Assembly (NCBI GenBank): GCA_003523085.1
Contig: DPHD01000036.1
Coordinates: forward strand, 31,072 to 65,747
DNA length: 34,676 nucleotides
Direction: 5' to 3'
Origin: Oceanospirillaceae bacterium
GTDB taxonomy: Bacteria; Pseudomonadota; Gammaproteobacteria; Pseudomonadales; Balneatricaceae
Shown: piece by piece, positions 17,202 through 25,907 of the stretch
How positions within the stretch are numbered: position 1 is the stretch's first letter
Layout of the letters: every line of letters begins with the position of its first letter
Position numbers and translations under genes: made by a program
Notes under the pieces: model-generated
What the model was told of the DNA's origin: nothing
Database searches by the model: none
What the model saw: the letters and a program-made list of their open reading frames with translations, nothing else

Positions 17202-18101
17202 TTAGCCCCGTGGGTGATGTTGTGAATGTAGAGTTTGCAAACGCTGGGTCGCGACGTGAGTATATATCTGCGTGGTGGATAAATCACTATGTCCTAACAG
17301 CATTTGAATCACCCGTAAGTCGGCGCCATGATTTAACAGGTGCGTGGCAAAGGCATGCCGCAATACATGGGGAGACAAAGGCTTATCAATTGCTGCGGTA
17401 ATTCCATGCTGTTTAATGCGGTGCCAAAATGTTTGCCGCGTCATGCATTGGCCACGGTTACTGGGAAATAACACCCCGCTGGCGCCCTCTTTCAGCAACC
17501 CAGCACGGGCCGTTTTAATGTAGTTTTGCAACCAATGCTGGGCCACTTCACCCATGGGCACCAGCCGCTCCTTAGACCCTTTACCTAACACCTTCACCAC
17601 GCCCGCGGCCAAGTTGATTTGGCTCATTTGCAAGCTTACCAATTCGCTCACCCGTAAACCGCTGGCGTACAACAACTCCAGCATAGCCTTGTCGCGCAAA
17701 CCAATATTAGTGTGGATATCAGGCGCTTGCAACAGTGCCTCTACGTCGGCCTCTGATAATGACTTGGGAATGGCGCGGCCACGTTTAGGCGCGTCAATCA
17801 AAGCGGCGGGGTTTTCTGCAATGTGATTTTCGCGCAGTAAGTATTGGTAAAAGCCCTTAATGCTCGACAAGCTGCGCGCCAATGAGCTGGCCTTAATACC
17901 CGCCATAGACAAGCCCGCAAGAAAAGCCATTAAATCGGCGGCCGAAGCACGCTCCAGTGTATTTTTTTCAAGCGTCAGGAATAACTCCAGTTTTACCAGG
18001 TCATGCTGATAGCTATCCAGCGTATTTTGACTTAAACCTTTCTCCAACCAAAGTGAATTAATATAAATTATGATAAATTTACTAGCCTTTTTGATTGACA
18101 A
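17202..18101 (-). CDS. xerD: Tyrosine recombinase XerD (TTG start)
   Basis: A 299-residue site-specific recombinase for chromosome dimer resolution at dif, acting with XerC and FtsK. The catalytic set is complete: R150 (SGLRVSEL), K174 (VLGKGSKER), H245 and R248 (LSPHVLRHAFATHLL), H271 (LLGHSDLSTTQ) and nucleophile Y280. The N-terminal SAM-like domain begins with LWLEKGLSQNTLDSYQHDL, which is XerD-like and not XerC-like. No ATG gives a full-length protein, and the likely start is TTG at 18101 with AGGA upstream. xerD-dsbC adjacency is conserved in gammaproteobacteria and supports XerD. Confidence 0.94.
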   Translation of the reverse strand: MSIKKASKFIIIYINSLWLEKGLSQNTLDSYQHDLVKLELFLTLEKNTLERASAADLMAFLAGLSMAGIKASSLARSLSSIKGFYQYLLRENHIAENPAALIDAPKRGRAIPKSLSEADVEALLQAPDIHTNIGLRDKAMLELLYASGLRVSELVSLQMSQINLAAGVVKVLGKGSKERLVPMGEVAQHWLQNYIKTARAGLLKEGASGVLFPSNRGQCMTRQTFWHRIKQHGITAAIDKPLSPHVLRHAFATHLLNHGADLRVIQMLLGHSDLSTTQIYTHVATQRLQTLHSQHHPRG

Positions 18102-18122
18102 TGGAGGATCCTATTCTATCTT
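18095..18122 (+). promoter_or_regulatory. Candidate promoter of the repeat lipoprotein gene
   Basis: TTGACA (18095-18100), a 16-base spacer and TATCTT (18117-18122) on the plus strand. The start would be near 18129, giving a leader of about 62 bases. The -35 box overlaps the TTG start codon of divergent xerD, so the two genes would share control DNA. Confidence 0.5.
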
Positions 18123-18190
18123 TAATAACAGTTGACGATCCACATGCCTGACTAAAGCACCCTCAACCAAACCAACTGGAAATACCCATA

Positions 18191-19312
18191 ATGAAAAAAA
18201 TGAAACGAGCCATATTAACCACCGCTGTCGCTAGCCTAATCGCAGGTTGCGCCAATACCGGCAATAAAAGCCCCGACATCACCCAAAGTGACCAATACAA
18301 AGCCTTGCAAGAGAAGTTTGCCTCAACTTCTAGCGCCTATGACCTAGCCAAGTCTACTAGTTTAGACCAAGCTGCAGAAATTGACGAACTCAAGCTCACT
18401 GCCTCGCAATTACACGAGGCCAACGCTGCCAATGCCGCCCAAGCCAACAGTTTACTGCCGCCCAATCCCGAGGCAGGCGCATGTTACGCACGGGTTATTG
18501 TAGAGCCCACCTATACTACCAAAATTCAGCGGGTGGAAGTAAAACCAGCTCATCAGCATCACCAAACGTCTGATAATCACTACGTTTGGGAAGATCAGCG
18601 AGTACTCGTAGAAGATGCCCATGAGCACCTTACGGTGGTACCTGCTGTATATAAAACTGTAGATCAAAAAGTGCTAATTGAAGAAGCCCACACAGAACTC
18701 ACGGTGGTGCAAGCCGTCTATAAAACAGTAACCGAAAAAATAATGTTGACGCCAGCCCATAACGCGTGGAAGGTAGGCCGTGGCCCGGTTGAAAAGATAA
18801 ACCAACTGACCGGCGAAATCATGTGTTTGGTCGAAGTGCCTGCCACTTTTACCACAGTTAATAAACAGGTATTAGTGAGCCCTGAATCGGTTTCTGAAAC
18901 CGCCGTGCCAGCGGTTTACAAAACGCTACAAAAGCGTGTCGTCGTTACCGCTGAAACCACTAAGGTAGAGCAGCATCCAGCCAAATACGGCACCATTAAA
19001 GTACGTAAACTAGACCGAGCTGCCGCAGGTCAAGTGGCCAACCATCCAGCTGAATTCCAAGACATCACCACCCGCACCAAGGTGGGTGATGCACACCTTG
19101 AGTGGCGTGAAATCTTGTGTGAAACCAATACCACCCCCGACCTGATCGTACGCTTGCAACGCGCACTTAAAGCCAAAGAGTATAATCCCGGCCCAATTGA
19201 TGGCGTTATCGGTCAGGAAACCCTAAGTGCCGTGAGCGCTTACCAGCAAGCCAACAGTTTGGCGACCGGTCAATTGACCATAGCCACTTTGAAGAAACTA
19301 GGCGTGCAATAG
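18191..19312 (+). CDS. Repeat-containing lipoprotein with C-terminal peptidoglycan-binding domain
   Basis: A 373-residue predicted lipoprotein: the signal peptide ends in the lipobox LIAGC, so C20 would be lipidated. Residues 25-85 are helical and polar. Residues 100-301 contain about seven imperfect repeats of roughly 18-30 residues with the pattern P-A-x-Y/F-x-T-V-x2-K/R-V-x-V-x2-A/E. Clear copies are PAVYKTVDQKVLIEEA (151-166), QAVYKTVTEKIMLTPA (174-189), PATFTTVNKQVLVSPE (217-232) and PAVYKTLQKRVVVTAE (240-255). Residues 316-371 are a PG_binding_1 domain (DLIVRLQRALKAK, GPIDGVIGQETLSAVSAYQ). It probably tethers an envelope layer to peptidoglycan; function unknown. Cysteines at 98, 212 and 310 each stand near a repeat edge. 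It is divergent from xerD. Confidence 0.8.
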   Translation: MKKMKRAILTTAVASLIAGCANTGNKSPDITQSDQYKALQEKFASTSSAYDLAKSTSLDQAAEIDELKLTASQLHEANAANAAQANSLLPPNPEAGACYARVIVEPTYTTKIQRVEVKPAHQHHQTSDNHYVWEDQRVLVEDAHEHLTVVPAVYKTVDQKVLIEEAHTELTVVQAVYKTVTEKIMLTPAHNAWKVGRGPVEKINQLTGEIMCLVEVPATFTTVNKQVLVSPESVSETAVPAVYKTLQKRVVVTAETTKVEQHPAKYGTIKVRKLDRAAAGQVANHPAEFQDITTRTKVGDAHLEWREILCETNTTPDLIVRLQRALKAKEYNPGPIDGVIGQETLSAVSAYQQANSLATGQLTIATLKKLGVQ

Positions 19313-19327
19313 GCATGTAGTACACTT

Positions 19328-19352
19328 ACAAGGCTCCCTCTGGGAGCTTTGT
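19328..19352. terminator. Bidirectional terminator hairpin between the lipoprotein and porin-like genes
   Basis: ACAAGGCTCCC (19328-19338) and GGGAGCTTTGT (19342-19352) form an 11-bp stem with one G-T pair and the loop TCT. It sits between convergent stop codons (19312 and 19360), so it may serve both genes, though the T-tracts are short. Confidence 0.6.
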
Positions 19353-19359
19353 ACCAGCC

Positions 19360-20745
19360 CTAAAAACTGTAATGCAACTCCATAAATACCTTATCACTGT
19401 GCGACAAGGCTTTATAAACGGCATTGCTACCGCCATAATAGTTAATGACACCACCACTAAAAGCCCAATCTTGATCAATATCGTGTTCTAACCATATTTT
19501 TTGCATGCCGCCTCCACTTAAACTTGGGCCATTGGCAGTCAACACCATGTTGGCCTTGGTTTGGTCATGGTTAAATTGATACTTAAGATTAACGGCCAGC
19601 TGCATATCTTTCGCCACTTGCAAATCCGGTGCCTGCGTCATAGGGGCTTCAAATCCATGGATTTGCCGCTGGGCCCATTCTACGGTTAAACCCACATTGC
19701 TCCAGCCGTTATAATCAAAGCCTAACATTAAGTCGGTACGGCTTTTGCTGCTATTGGCATTGGTGTACTCCAAACCATTAAACGCAGCAGCTTCGAGCTT
19801 CCATAACCAACTGCCCTGGGCCAAACTCAATGCCAGTCCGGCTTGATCGATCAAGCCGTACACCCTAGCCGCTACCGGCGTGGTTTGTTTGTGCCAACGC
19901 TGATCTAATACCCGACCATAATAAAAGCTGCTATCAATACCCATAACCTGCCCCGCTGCAGACACCATATAGGGACTATGACTTAGACTGTATTGTGGCT
20001 CCTTCAAGCTTGGCAAATTAGCCATAAGCGCACTTGGAAAGGCACTTGAAGGAAACACATCAACACCTAGTGTCGCTGTTTTTGGGGCCCTCACTTCATG
20101 TTGCATGGCCGCCGTTAACTGCCAATCCTGTAGATAATAGTCAAAGCGTGTAAGTAACACTGGCAAGCGTAAATCTTCAAGCTGAGTGAGACCTGGGTAG
20201 CGATTATCCAAGCTATTAACGGTGTCGTTCACGCGCAACATATCGGCACTGCCTTGCACCATGTTTTGGCGGCCCGTTTTAACATCCAAATTTGGCGTTA
20301 AGCTGGTTTGCCACCATAGGCTGCCTAGCTCTATATTAGATTCATAGGCATCTACAGCCGCTGCTGGGTATTGGCTTCGGCCATTAAGCGCATACGCCAT
20401 GTCATAATCTAGCGCCACATCCCCGTGAGCACGGCTGCCTTGGGCATTTTGATAATCCATATCCAGTCTGCTTTTTGCTTGTAAGCGCGACCAGTTATTT
20501 TGCGCCGGCAAGCTATTGGCAGTGCCATGGTCGTATGCATAATTAGCGTACAAAGACACTTGGCCAGCAACCTGCCACGGTGACTCTTGGGTGCCCACAG
20601 ACGCCGGCTCGGCTGCCACAATCACCAACTCGTCAGATTCAAAGCCGCCCAATAACTCATCCAAATCATTGGCCATCACTAATGAGCTAGCCATTAATGC
20701 GGTTGTTAATATGGGCAGCAGCACTAATTTGTTCATGTGGCTCAC
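19360..20745 (-). CDS. Outer-membrane beta-barrel protein of the TetR/RND/LolA-like operon
   Basis: A 461-residue protein with a signal peptide (MNKLVLLPILTTALMASSLVMA). A short acidic stretch (DLDELLGGFESDELV) follows, then alternating, aromatic-rich beta strands. It ends in MELHYSF, a C-terminal phenylalanine signal typical of BAM-assembled barrels. Segments such as LTPNLDVKTGRQNMVQGSAD recall DUF1302-type barrels, but the family call is weak. The start overlaps the stop of the LolA-like gene (GTGA at 20745); an in-frame ATG at 20736 is also possible. As last gene of the operon it probably forms the outer-membrane part of the system encoded upstream. Confidence 0.72.
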   Translation of the reverse strand: MSHMNKLVLLPILTTALMASSLVMANDLDELLGGFESDELVIVAAEPASVGTQESPWQVAGQVSLYANYAYDHGTANSLPAQNNWSRLQAKSRLDMDYQNAQGSRAHGDVALDYDMAYALNGRSQYPAAAVDAYESNIELGSLWWQTSLTPNLDVKTGRQNMVQGSADMLRVNDTVNSLDNRYPGLTQLEDLRLPVLLTRFDYYLQDWQLTAAMQHEVRAPKTATLGVDVFPSSAFPSALMANLPSLKEPQYSLSHSPYMVSAAGQVMGIDSSFYYGRVLDQRWHKQTTPVAARVYGLIDQAGLALSLAQGSWLWKLEAAAFNGLEYTNANSSKSRTDLMLGFDYNGWSNVGLTVEWAQRQIHGFEAPMTQAPDLQVAKDMQLAVNLKYQFNHDQTKANMVLTANGPSLSGGGMQKIWLEHDIDQDWAFSGGVINYYGGSNAVYKALSHSDKVFMELHYSF

Positions 20746-21539
20746 AACCCCTTCACTAGTTCGCGCAAACTAAATGTTTGGTCACTGATGGTTTGGTTAT
20801 TAGTAATGTTCGACAACTTTAATATGGTGCTGTGTTGGCGGGTTTTACCCTGCGTGGTTTTCATTTCAATTTCTGTCGCCACCCAAATACCATCAATGTT
20901 TTCGAGCTGTTTTACACTCATGTATTTGCGATAGTTATCTGGCATTAGGTGCACGGCCTGCACCACTACAAAGTTGTCCTGGCGTACAAATAGGTAGGAC
21001 TTTAGATAGCCTGTGGCGTCAATTACTAGCTGTGACTTTGGCGTGCTTTCAATCACCCAAGTGAGCTGGCCCGACACTTCCTTTTCTTGCAGCAGTTTAT
21101 AGCTGTAGTCGTCCAAGTTACGCTGAGTCATGTCGGCATAGGTAAAGTCGGAGCCCATAAAGCTACCGCTTTTATCGGCTGCGGCAATACGCTTGGCTTT
21201 ACCCAAGGCGGGCAAATATAGCCACTGATCATCCTCTTTTTCGCCCACATAATCGTAGGTTAAAAAACCGGTGCCTTTCACGTTGGCAGGTGCGGTGAAA
21301 AACAGCAACTTATATTCATCATCACCCATCATCTTGCTTTGACTAGCCATGGTCCGCGAGCGCTGCTTGCCCTTTTTGTCGACCAAAATCATTTGCATGG
21401 TCGAAGCGCTGGTATTGGCCTGTTCTAACGCATCTACCTGAGCCACAATTTGCTCAGCAGTCATAGCGGCGGCCATGGCCACGGGTGCGATTACGCTCAA
21501 GGTGCCTAGCAGCAGCCATTTAACAAGTCGAATTTTCAT
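20742..21539 (-). CDS. LolA-like outer-membrane lipoprotein-sorting protein
   Basis: A 265-residue periplasmic protein with a signal peptide (to about residue 24, PVAMAAA), then a LolA/LolB-like half-barrel domain of the kind named outer membrane lipoprotein-sorting protein (PF17131-like). Family-like features are the strands LLFFTAPANVKGTGFLTY, the DQWLYLPALGKAKRI segment and SFMGSDFTYADM. LolA-like folds carry hydrophobic ligands across the periplasm. It lies 25 bases after the RND exporter gene and overlaps the barrel gene, so it is the probable periplasmic shuttle between them. It is not the housekeeping LolA: it is longer and paired with an MMPL exporter. Confidence 0.85.
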   Translation of the reverse strand: MKIRLVKWLLLGTLSVIAPVAMAAAMTAEQIVAQVDALEQANTSASTMQMILVDKKGKQRSRTMASQSKMMGDDEYKLLFFTAPANVKGTGFLTYDYVGEKEDDQWLYLPALGKAKRIAAADKSGSFMGSDFTYADMTQRNLDDYSYKLLQEKEVSGQLTWVIESTPKSQLVIDATGYLKSYLFVRQDNFVVVQAVHLMPDNYRKYMSVKQLENIDGIWVATEIEMKTTQGKTRQHSTILKLSNITNNQTISDQTFSLRELVKGL

Positions 21540-21564
21540 AGTTGCATCCTCTTTTGTCTGTAAA

Positions 21565-23982
21565 TTACTTGGCTTTGTGTAGCCAAACCATCAGTGCAGG
21601 CGCCACTAAAAAGTCAGCTATCAGCGCCATTACAATGGCGAAGCTGGTGAGCACACCAAAGGCCATTAGGTTAGTCATGGCGGAGAAGAAGTAGGCGAAA
21701 AAGCCTGCACATAACACGATAGTGGTGACCAGCATGGCACGGCCCGCGCCTTGCAAGGTCTGCTCTATGGCTAACGCCGTGTCGCCATGTTGGTCGAAAT
21801 AACGTTTAAAGTTGTGCATAAAGTGCACCGTATCATCCACCGCCAGGCCAATGACAATGGCGCCGATGAGCATGCTGTACATATCTAGTGGCAAGCTTAG
21901 CAACCACATCAAGGCCAGCACTGCGATCACGGGCAACAAATTAGGTATCATGCTGATGAGTCCTAATTTCACACTCCCTAACATCACCATCATCATTATC
22001 GCAATCGCTAAAAACGCAAGACCGTAGCTCACGGCTGTGCTGGTGATGGCACTAGTTACGGTTTTAACTAACATGGCAATCATGCCGGTGCTACTGACCT
22101 GTACTTGGTCATCAAATAATTCTTCACTCTTGGCCATGACTTGATCCAACAGGTCTACATACTCTACAGCATCAACCCAAGGCACTTTGACGGTCATACG
22201 CGCCAAACTAAACTGAGAATCTACCAGGTCTTCTAGGTCATCAGAGCCAGAGTTTTCGAACAACAAAATCTCTTGCGCAATTAACTCTTCATTGTCTGCA
22301 ATAACATAGTAGGCAGGGTCATTTTCGTTTAGTGCTTGGTGAATTTCCTTCACCACGTCGGCAATAGAAACTACCTTACCTACAAAATAAGTATCACCCG
22401 TGAGCGTGTAGGCATACTCGGCCAGCTCGTCCATAGCCTGTAATCGTGCCGGTTGTATGATCCCATTTTCTTCCCCGGTATCAATAATAATCTCCATGGT
22501 GATGGAGCCTTTCATTTCTGCATCCACCACTTCTGTGGCAATACGACCGGTATTCTCTGGTGGCAACCAAGTCAGTGGGTTGTGAGAAAATTCAATTTGC
22601 GTAATGGCCGCTACGCCTGCAATCACCAGCACCCCTGTGCCCACCAAAATACTGCGGTAATACTGCACGGACACGCTACTGAACCAGTGTAATACCGTGT
22701 CCATTAAGTCTTTGTTTTGGCTTTTTTCAGCACTAGCACGGGGCTTATTTTTGATCGGCAACAATCTAATTAGAGCAGGTAATATCAGCAACACATAAGC
22801 CAACAGCAACAGCACGCCAAGGCTGGCAAAAATGCCTAATCGAGCTACCGCCGAAACGTCTGAAGTGGCAAAAGAAGCCAATCCTGCTGCCGTAGTTAAT
22901 GATGTTATGGCGATGGCAAATCCAGAGTGCTGATAGGTATAAATAATAGCCTCGCGCTTATCGGCCAAATTGCCACTACTGGCATCATATTGTTTAAAGA
23001 AGATAGCTAATACATGAATGGCAGCACCCACACCCACAGCTAATAAAAACGATGGAATGATTTGAGTAATAGTTTGAATGGGAGTAGACAAATGCCCCAT
23101 GACACCCATGGTAGAAGTCACGGCCATCATCACAGTTAGCATTGGCAAGGCTACGCCAGGCGCACGCCTGAATAGTACTGCCAAAAACAAGACGATTGTA
23201 ATCAGCACCATGACTACAAAAAACAGCATGTCATCCAGCATCATAGTTTGTAACGAGTCTGTAACTTGCGGCGAACCCGCGACATAAATAGTAAAACCTT
23301 GGCTATCGTATTCAGCCACCACCTGCGTCACGGCATCGATGATTTGGGCCTTTTGAGCGTCACTTAACGGTACTTCTGCAGCCGTATCTGCCCCTTCTGA
23401 GCTACCTAAATCAAGCAAATCATCGAGCGATTCAGACTCGTTGCCAGGCGGCTGATCAAAAGCCTGCATCTGCAGCATAATATTGGTAAAGCTGCCGTCT
23501 TCATTAACAATCAAATCAGTTAATAATGGGTTGCTTAGGGCCGTAGATTTAACCTCAGCATAGTCTTGCGCCGTTACCGGCCAAGGCTCAAATAGCTCAT
23601 TAACGATGAGGCTTTCACTGTCGCCGGTGGTCACCCGCGAGGTAATCAAACTATCCACCGCTGCCAAAAAAGGCACTCGCTGCGCCAAAGCGTTATGTAA
23701 TGACTCCAGCTTTTTTAGATTGTTGGGGCTGAATAAATCATCGGCCTGCACCGCCACCAAAATACGGTCGTCTTGGCCAAACTGTTGTTTGAAATCGTTA
23801 TAGGCAATACGTACTGGATCATCGGCATGCAAAAAGCCTTCTGTGGAGGTGTCTAATTTGGTGTATTGCAAACCACTGGCTAGCACTACAAACATAGCCA
23901 ACATCAACACTAGGAAACTTTTTGCATGGTCAAATACAAAGGTCGCTAAACGGCCAAAACTATGTTCTAAATAACTACGCAT
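21565..23982 (-). CDS. MMPL/RND-superfamily exporter
   Basis: An 805-residue inner-membrane protein with the duplicated RND layout: helix 1 near residues 20-38, a periplasmic loop (about 40-235), five helices ending near 405, helix 7 near 445, a second loop and five helices to the end. The C-terminal half has GLAVDDTVHFMHNF, with acidic membrane residues expected for proton coupling. The first half has GVGAAIHVLAIFF at the equivalent place, with no Asp pair. Family members (COG1033 type, HpnN, mycobacterial MmpL) export lipids and other hydrophobic molecules. ATG 23982 is preferred over GTG 23985 because AGGA is then well spaced. It follows tetR almost without a gap. Confidence 0.88.
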   Translation of the reverse strand: MRSYLEHSFGRLATFVFDHAKSFLVLMLAMFVVLASGLQYTKLDTSTEGFLHADDPVRIAYNDFKQQFGQDDRILVAVQADDLFSPNNLKKLESLHNALAQRVPFLAAVDSLITSRVTTGDSESLIVNELFEPWPVTAQDYAEVKSTALSNPLLTDLIVNEDGSFTNIMLQMQAFDQPPGNESESLDDLLDLGSSEGADTAAEVPLSDAQKAQIIDAVTQVVAEYDSQGFTIYVAGSPQVTDSLQTMMLDDMLFFVVMVLITIVLFLAVLFRRAPGVALPMLTVMMAVTSTMGVMGHLSTPIQTITQIIPSFLLAVGVGAAIHVLAIFFKQYDASSGNLADKREAIIYTYQHSGFAIAITSLTTAAGLASFATSDVSAVARLGIFASLGVLLLLAYVLLILPALIRLLPIKNKPRASAEKSQNKDLMDTVLHWFSSVSVQYYRSILVGTGVLVIAGVAAITQIEFSHNPLTWLPPENTGRIATEVVDAEMKGSITMEIIIDTGEENGIIQPARLQAMDELAEYAYTLTGDTYFVGKVVSIADVVKEIHQALNENDPAYYVIADNEELIAQEILLFENSGSDDLEDLVDSQFSLARMTVKVPWVDAVEYVDLLDQVMAKSEELFDDQVQVSSTGMIAMLVKTVTSAITSTAVSYGLAFLAIAIMMMVMLGSVKLGLISMIPNLLPVIAVLALMWLLSLPLDMYSMLIGAIVIGLAVDDTVHFMHNFKRYFDQHGDTALAIEQTLQGAGRAMLVTTIVLCAGFFAYFFSAMTNLMAFGVLTSFAIVMALIADFLVAPALMVWLHKAK

Positions 23983-23985
23983 CAC

Positions 23986-24603
23986 TTATCCTCTTGGCTG
24001 CCACTGGGCGGGGTTTTGCGCCATTAGCGCTTGCATATAATATTGATACAAGCCCTGCCCTTCGGCTTGTAGGTCAAAGTTATAATCATAAATAGACCAA
24101 CGCATCAGCGTGCCTTGCATGGTACTCACCACTAGCTTGGCCACCTCTTGCGCACTTTGCTGGCAAGTAAACATGCCGGCATCCATGCCGTCTTGGATCA
24201 GCTGCGTAAAGGCCTCAGTCATGCGTGCCATCACCTGTTGCACGATGCCCTTGAGCACACTGGAATCACTATGCAACCGGTCGCTAAATAAAATACGAGG
24301 CAAAGCTTTATGATTGCTGGCAAAATGGAGCTGCTTTTGAACAATATTCTGTAGCCGTACATCCGCGCTCAAGTCAGACTTAAACATAGGCTCTACGGCC
24401 TTAAACATTCGACCAGACAACCAGCGCAACACCGCTTCAAATACATCATCTCGAGTCTTAAAGTGTTTAAAAATTGTCGCTTGCGCCACACCCACACGAT
24501 CTGCAATCACTTGGGTGGTGATTTTATTCACGCCTTGTTCGGCACATAACTCGATGGTACTGGTGACAATTTCTTCTTGCCGCTGCTCGCTGGGTTTGCC
24601 CAT
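23986..24603 (-). CDS. TetR-family regulator of the RND/LolA-like/beta-barrel operon
   Basis: A 205-residue TetR-type repressor. The helix-turn-helix occupies about residues 24-47 (TTQVIADRVGVAQATIFKHF), followed by the usual KTRDDVFEAVL. The C-terminal domain is the variable ligand pocket. It is the first gene of the operon, directly before the exporter, so it probably controls its own operon. A 14-bp palindrome (24650-24663) lies in the leader. Ligand unknown; by analogy with other TetR-exporter pairs, it may be the exported compound. Confidence 0.88.
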   Translation of the reverse strand: MGKPSEQRQEEIVTSTIELCAEQGVNKITTQVIADRVGVAQATIFKHFKTRDDVFEAVLRWLSGRMFKAVEPMFKSDLSADVRLQNIVQKQLHFASNHKALPRILFSDRLHSDSSVLKGIVQQVMARMTEAFTQLIQDGMDAGMFTCQQSAQEVAKLVVSTMQGTLMRWSIYDYNFDLQAEGQGLYQYYMQALMAQNPAQWQPRG

Positions 24604-24649
24604 GGGTTGTCTCGTTAATAGTTGCGTTGGCTGATGATCAACAAATAAA

Positions 24650-24663
24650 AGTAATTAATTACT
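24650..24663. promoter_or_regulatory. Candidate TetR operator
   Basis: A perfect 14-bp palindrome, AGTAATTAATTACT. It lies about 12-25 bases downstream of the predicted transcription start of the tetR operon and 46 bases before the tetR start codon. Position and symmetry suit autoregulation by the TetR protein; AT-rich palindromes also arise by chance. Confidence 0.5.
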
Positions 24664-24680
24664 CACTTTCCATTCCGGCA

Positions 24681-24709
24681 AGAATAATGCATTTAAACTA
24701 CATTAGCAA
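24681..24709 (-). promoter_or_regulatory. Candidate promoter of the tetR operon
   Basis: Minus-strand -35 TTGCTA (24704-24709), 17-base spacer and -10 TATTCT (24681-24686). Four of six consensus bases match in each element, and the spacing is ideal. Confidence 0.5.
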
Positions 24710-24726
24710 TAACTTTTTTATAGACC

Positions 24727-24765
24727 AAAAAAAACCGCCTCTAGCTCAAGGCTAGGGGCGGTTTT
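24727..24765 (-). terminator. Rho-independent terminator of the rpsP-rplS operon
   Basis: ACCGCCTCTAGC and GCTAGGGGCGGT pair over 12 bp (one G-T pair) around a short loop. On the minus strand the stem is followed by a run of eight T, just after the rplS stop at 24782. On the plus strand it has a T5 run but no gene to end. Confidence 0.9.
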
Positions 24766-24781
24766 TCTAATCAGCTTAAGC

Positions 24782-25144
24782 TTATCGCTTAGCCAACTTT
24801 TCCTTGATACGTGCTGCCTTACCAGACAAGTCGCGCAAGTAGTACAACTTGGCTTGACGCACATCACCACGACGCTTAACAGCTACGCTGTCAACCTGGT
24901 GGCTAAAGGTTTGGAAAGTACGCTCAACGCCCACACCGTGAGAGATTTTACGTACGGTAAAGGCAGAGTTAAGGCCGCGGTTACGCTTGCCGATTACAAC
25001 ACCTTCGTAAGCCTGTAGACGCTCACGGGTACCTTCTGTTACCTTCACTTGAACCACAACGGTGTCGCCGGGGCCAAATTCTGGCATTTCTTTGTTCATT
25101 TGTTCAGCTTCAATTTGCTGAATAATCAAGTTTTTGCTGCTCAT
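24782..25144 (-). CDS. rplS: Large-subunit ribosomal protein L19
   Basis: A 120-residue L19, slightly longer than the 115 of E. coli. It has the expected GDTVVVQVKVTEGTRERLQ and GVVIGKRNRGLNSAFTVRKI segments and a basic C-terminus (KAARIKEKLAKR). It sits at the 30S-50S interface. Last gene of the rpsP-rimM-trmD-rplS operon, 16 bases after trmD and followed by a strong terminator. Confidence 0.98.
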   Translation of the reverse strand: MSSKNLIIQQIEAEQMNKEMPEFGPGDTVVVQVKVTEGTRERLQAYEGVVIGKRNRGLNSAFTVRKISHGVGVERTFQTFSHQVDSVAVKRRGDVRQAKLYYLRDLSGKAARIKEKLAKR

Positions 25145-25160
25145 GGCACGCTCCTGTTCT

Positions 25161-25907
25161 TCACTCTTCAGACTGATCTGTTAAGCGAATAAATTCTGCT
25201 AAAGACTGCTCTTGTTCCTGCGTCAGTGTCATCTGTTCTAGTAAATCCGGTCGCTTCAACCAAGTTTTACCTAGCTGCTGCTGCATACGCCAACGGGCAA
25301 TGGCGGCATGGTCCCCACTCAACAGCACCTTAGGTACTGGTAACCCTGCAACCATTTCTGGGCGGGTATAGTGAGGGCAATCCAACAAGCCCTGAGCAAA
25401 CGAATCTGCTTGCGCCGATTCTGCATGCCCTAATACACCAGGTAACAAACGTGAAACTGCATCAATAAAGGTCATGGCTGCGAGTTCGCCGCCACTTAAC
25501 ACGAAGTCTCCAAGAGACCACTCTTCATCAATATCGGTACCAATTAAGCGCTCATCAATTCCTTCGTAACGCCCTGCTACCAATACCAAGCTTTCCTGCT
25601 TGGCCAGTTCTACTACACCTGCTTGGTCTAACCTACGCCCCTGGGGTGATAAATAAATCACCTTAGGCTGGCCTAATTCGGTTTTAGCTTGGCCGATGGC
25701 ATCTCGTAAAGGCTGTACCTTCATCAACATACCAGGCCCGCCACCGTATGGCCGGTCATCCACTGTGCGGTGCTTGTCCTGGGTAAAGTCGCGTGGGTTA
25801 TACCCAGTAACTTGCAACAATCCTTGCTGCGTTGCTCTTCCTACCACACCAAAGTCGGTTAACGACTTGAGCATTTCTGGAAATAGCGTTACTACGCCTA
25901 CTTTCAC
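25161..25907 (-). CDS. trmD: tRNA (guanine37-N1)-methyltransferase TrmD
   Basis: A 248-residue SPOUT-class enzyme that methylates G37 next to the anticodon, preventing +1 frameshifts. The trefoil-knot SAM-binding region is clear: YLSPQGRRLDQ, VLVAGRYEGIDERLI and EEWSLGDFVLSGGELAAM. RPYGGGPGMLMK near residue 52 is the substrate loop. Start is GTG, directly after the rimM stop codon (TAG GTG), so translation is probably coupled. Confidence 0.97.
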   Translation of the reverse strand: MKVGVVTLFPEMLKSLTDFGVVGRATQQGLLQVTGYNPRDFTQDKHRTVDDRPYGGGPGMLMKVQPLRDAIGQAKTELGQPKVIYLSPQGRRLDQAGVVELAKQESLVLVAGRYEGIDERLIGTDIDEEWSLGDFVLSGGELAAMTFIDAVSRLLPGVLGHAESAQADSFAQGLLDCPHYTRPEMVAGLPVPKVLLSGDHAAIARWRMQQQLGKTWLKRPDLLEQMTLTQEQEQSLAEFIRLTDQSEE

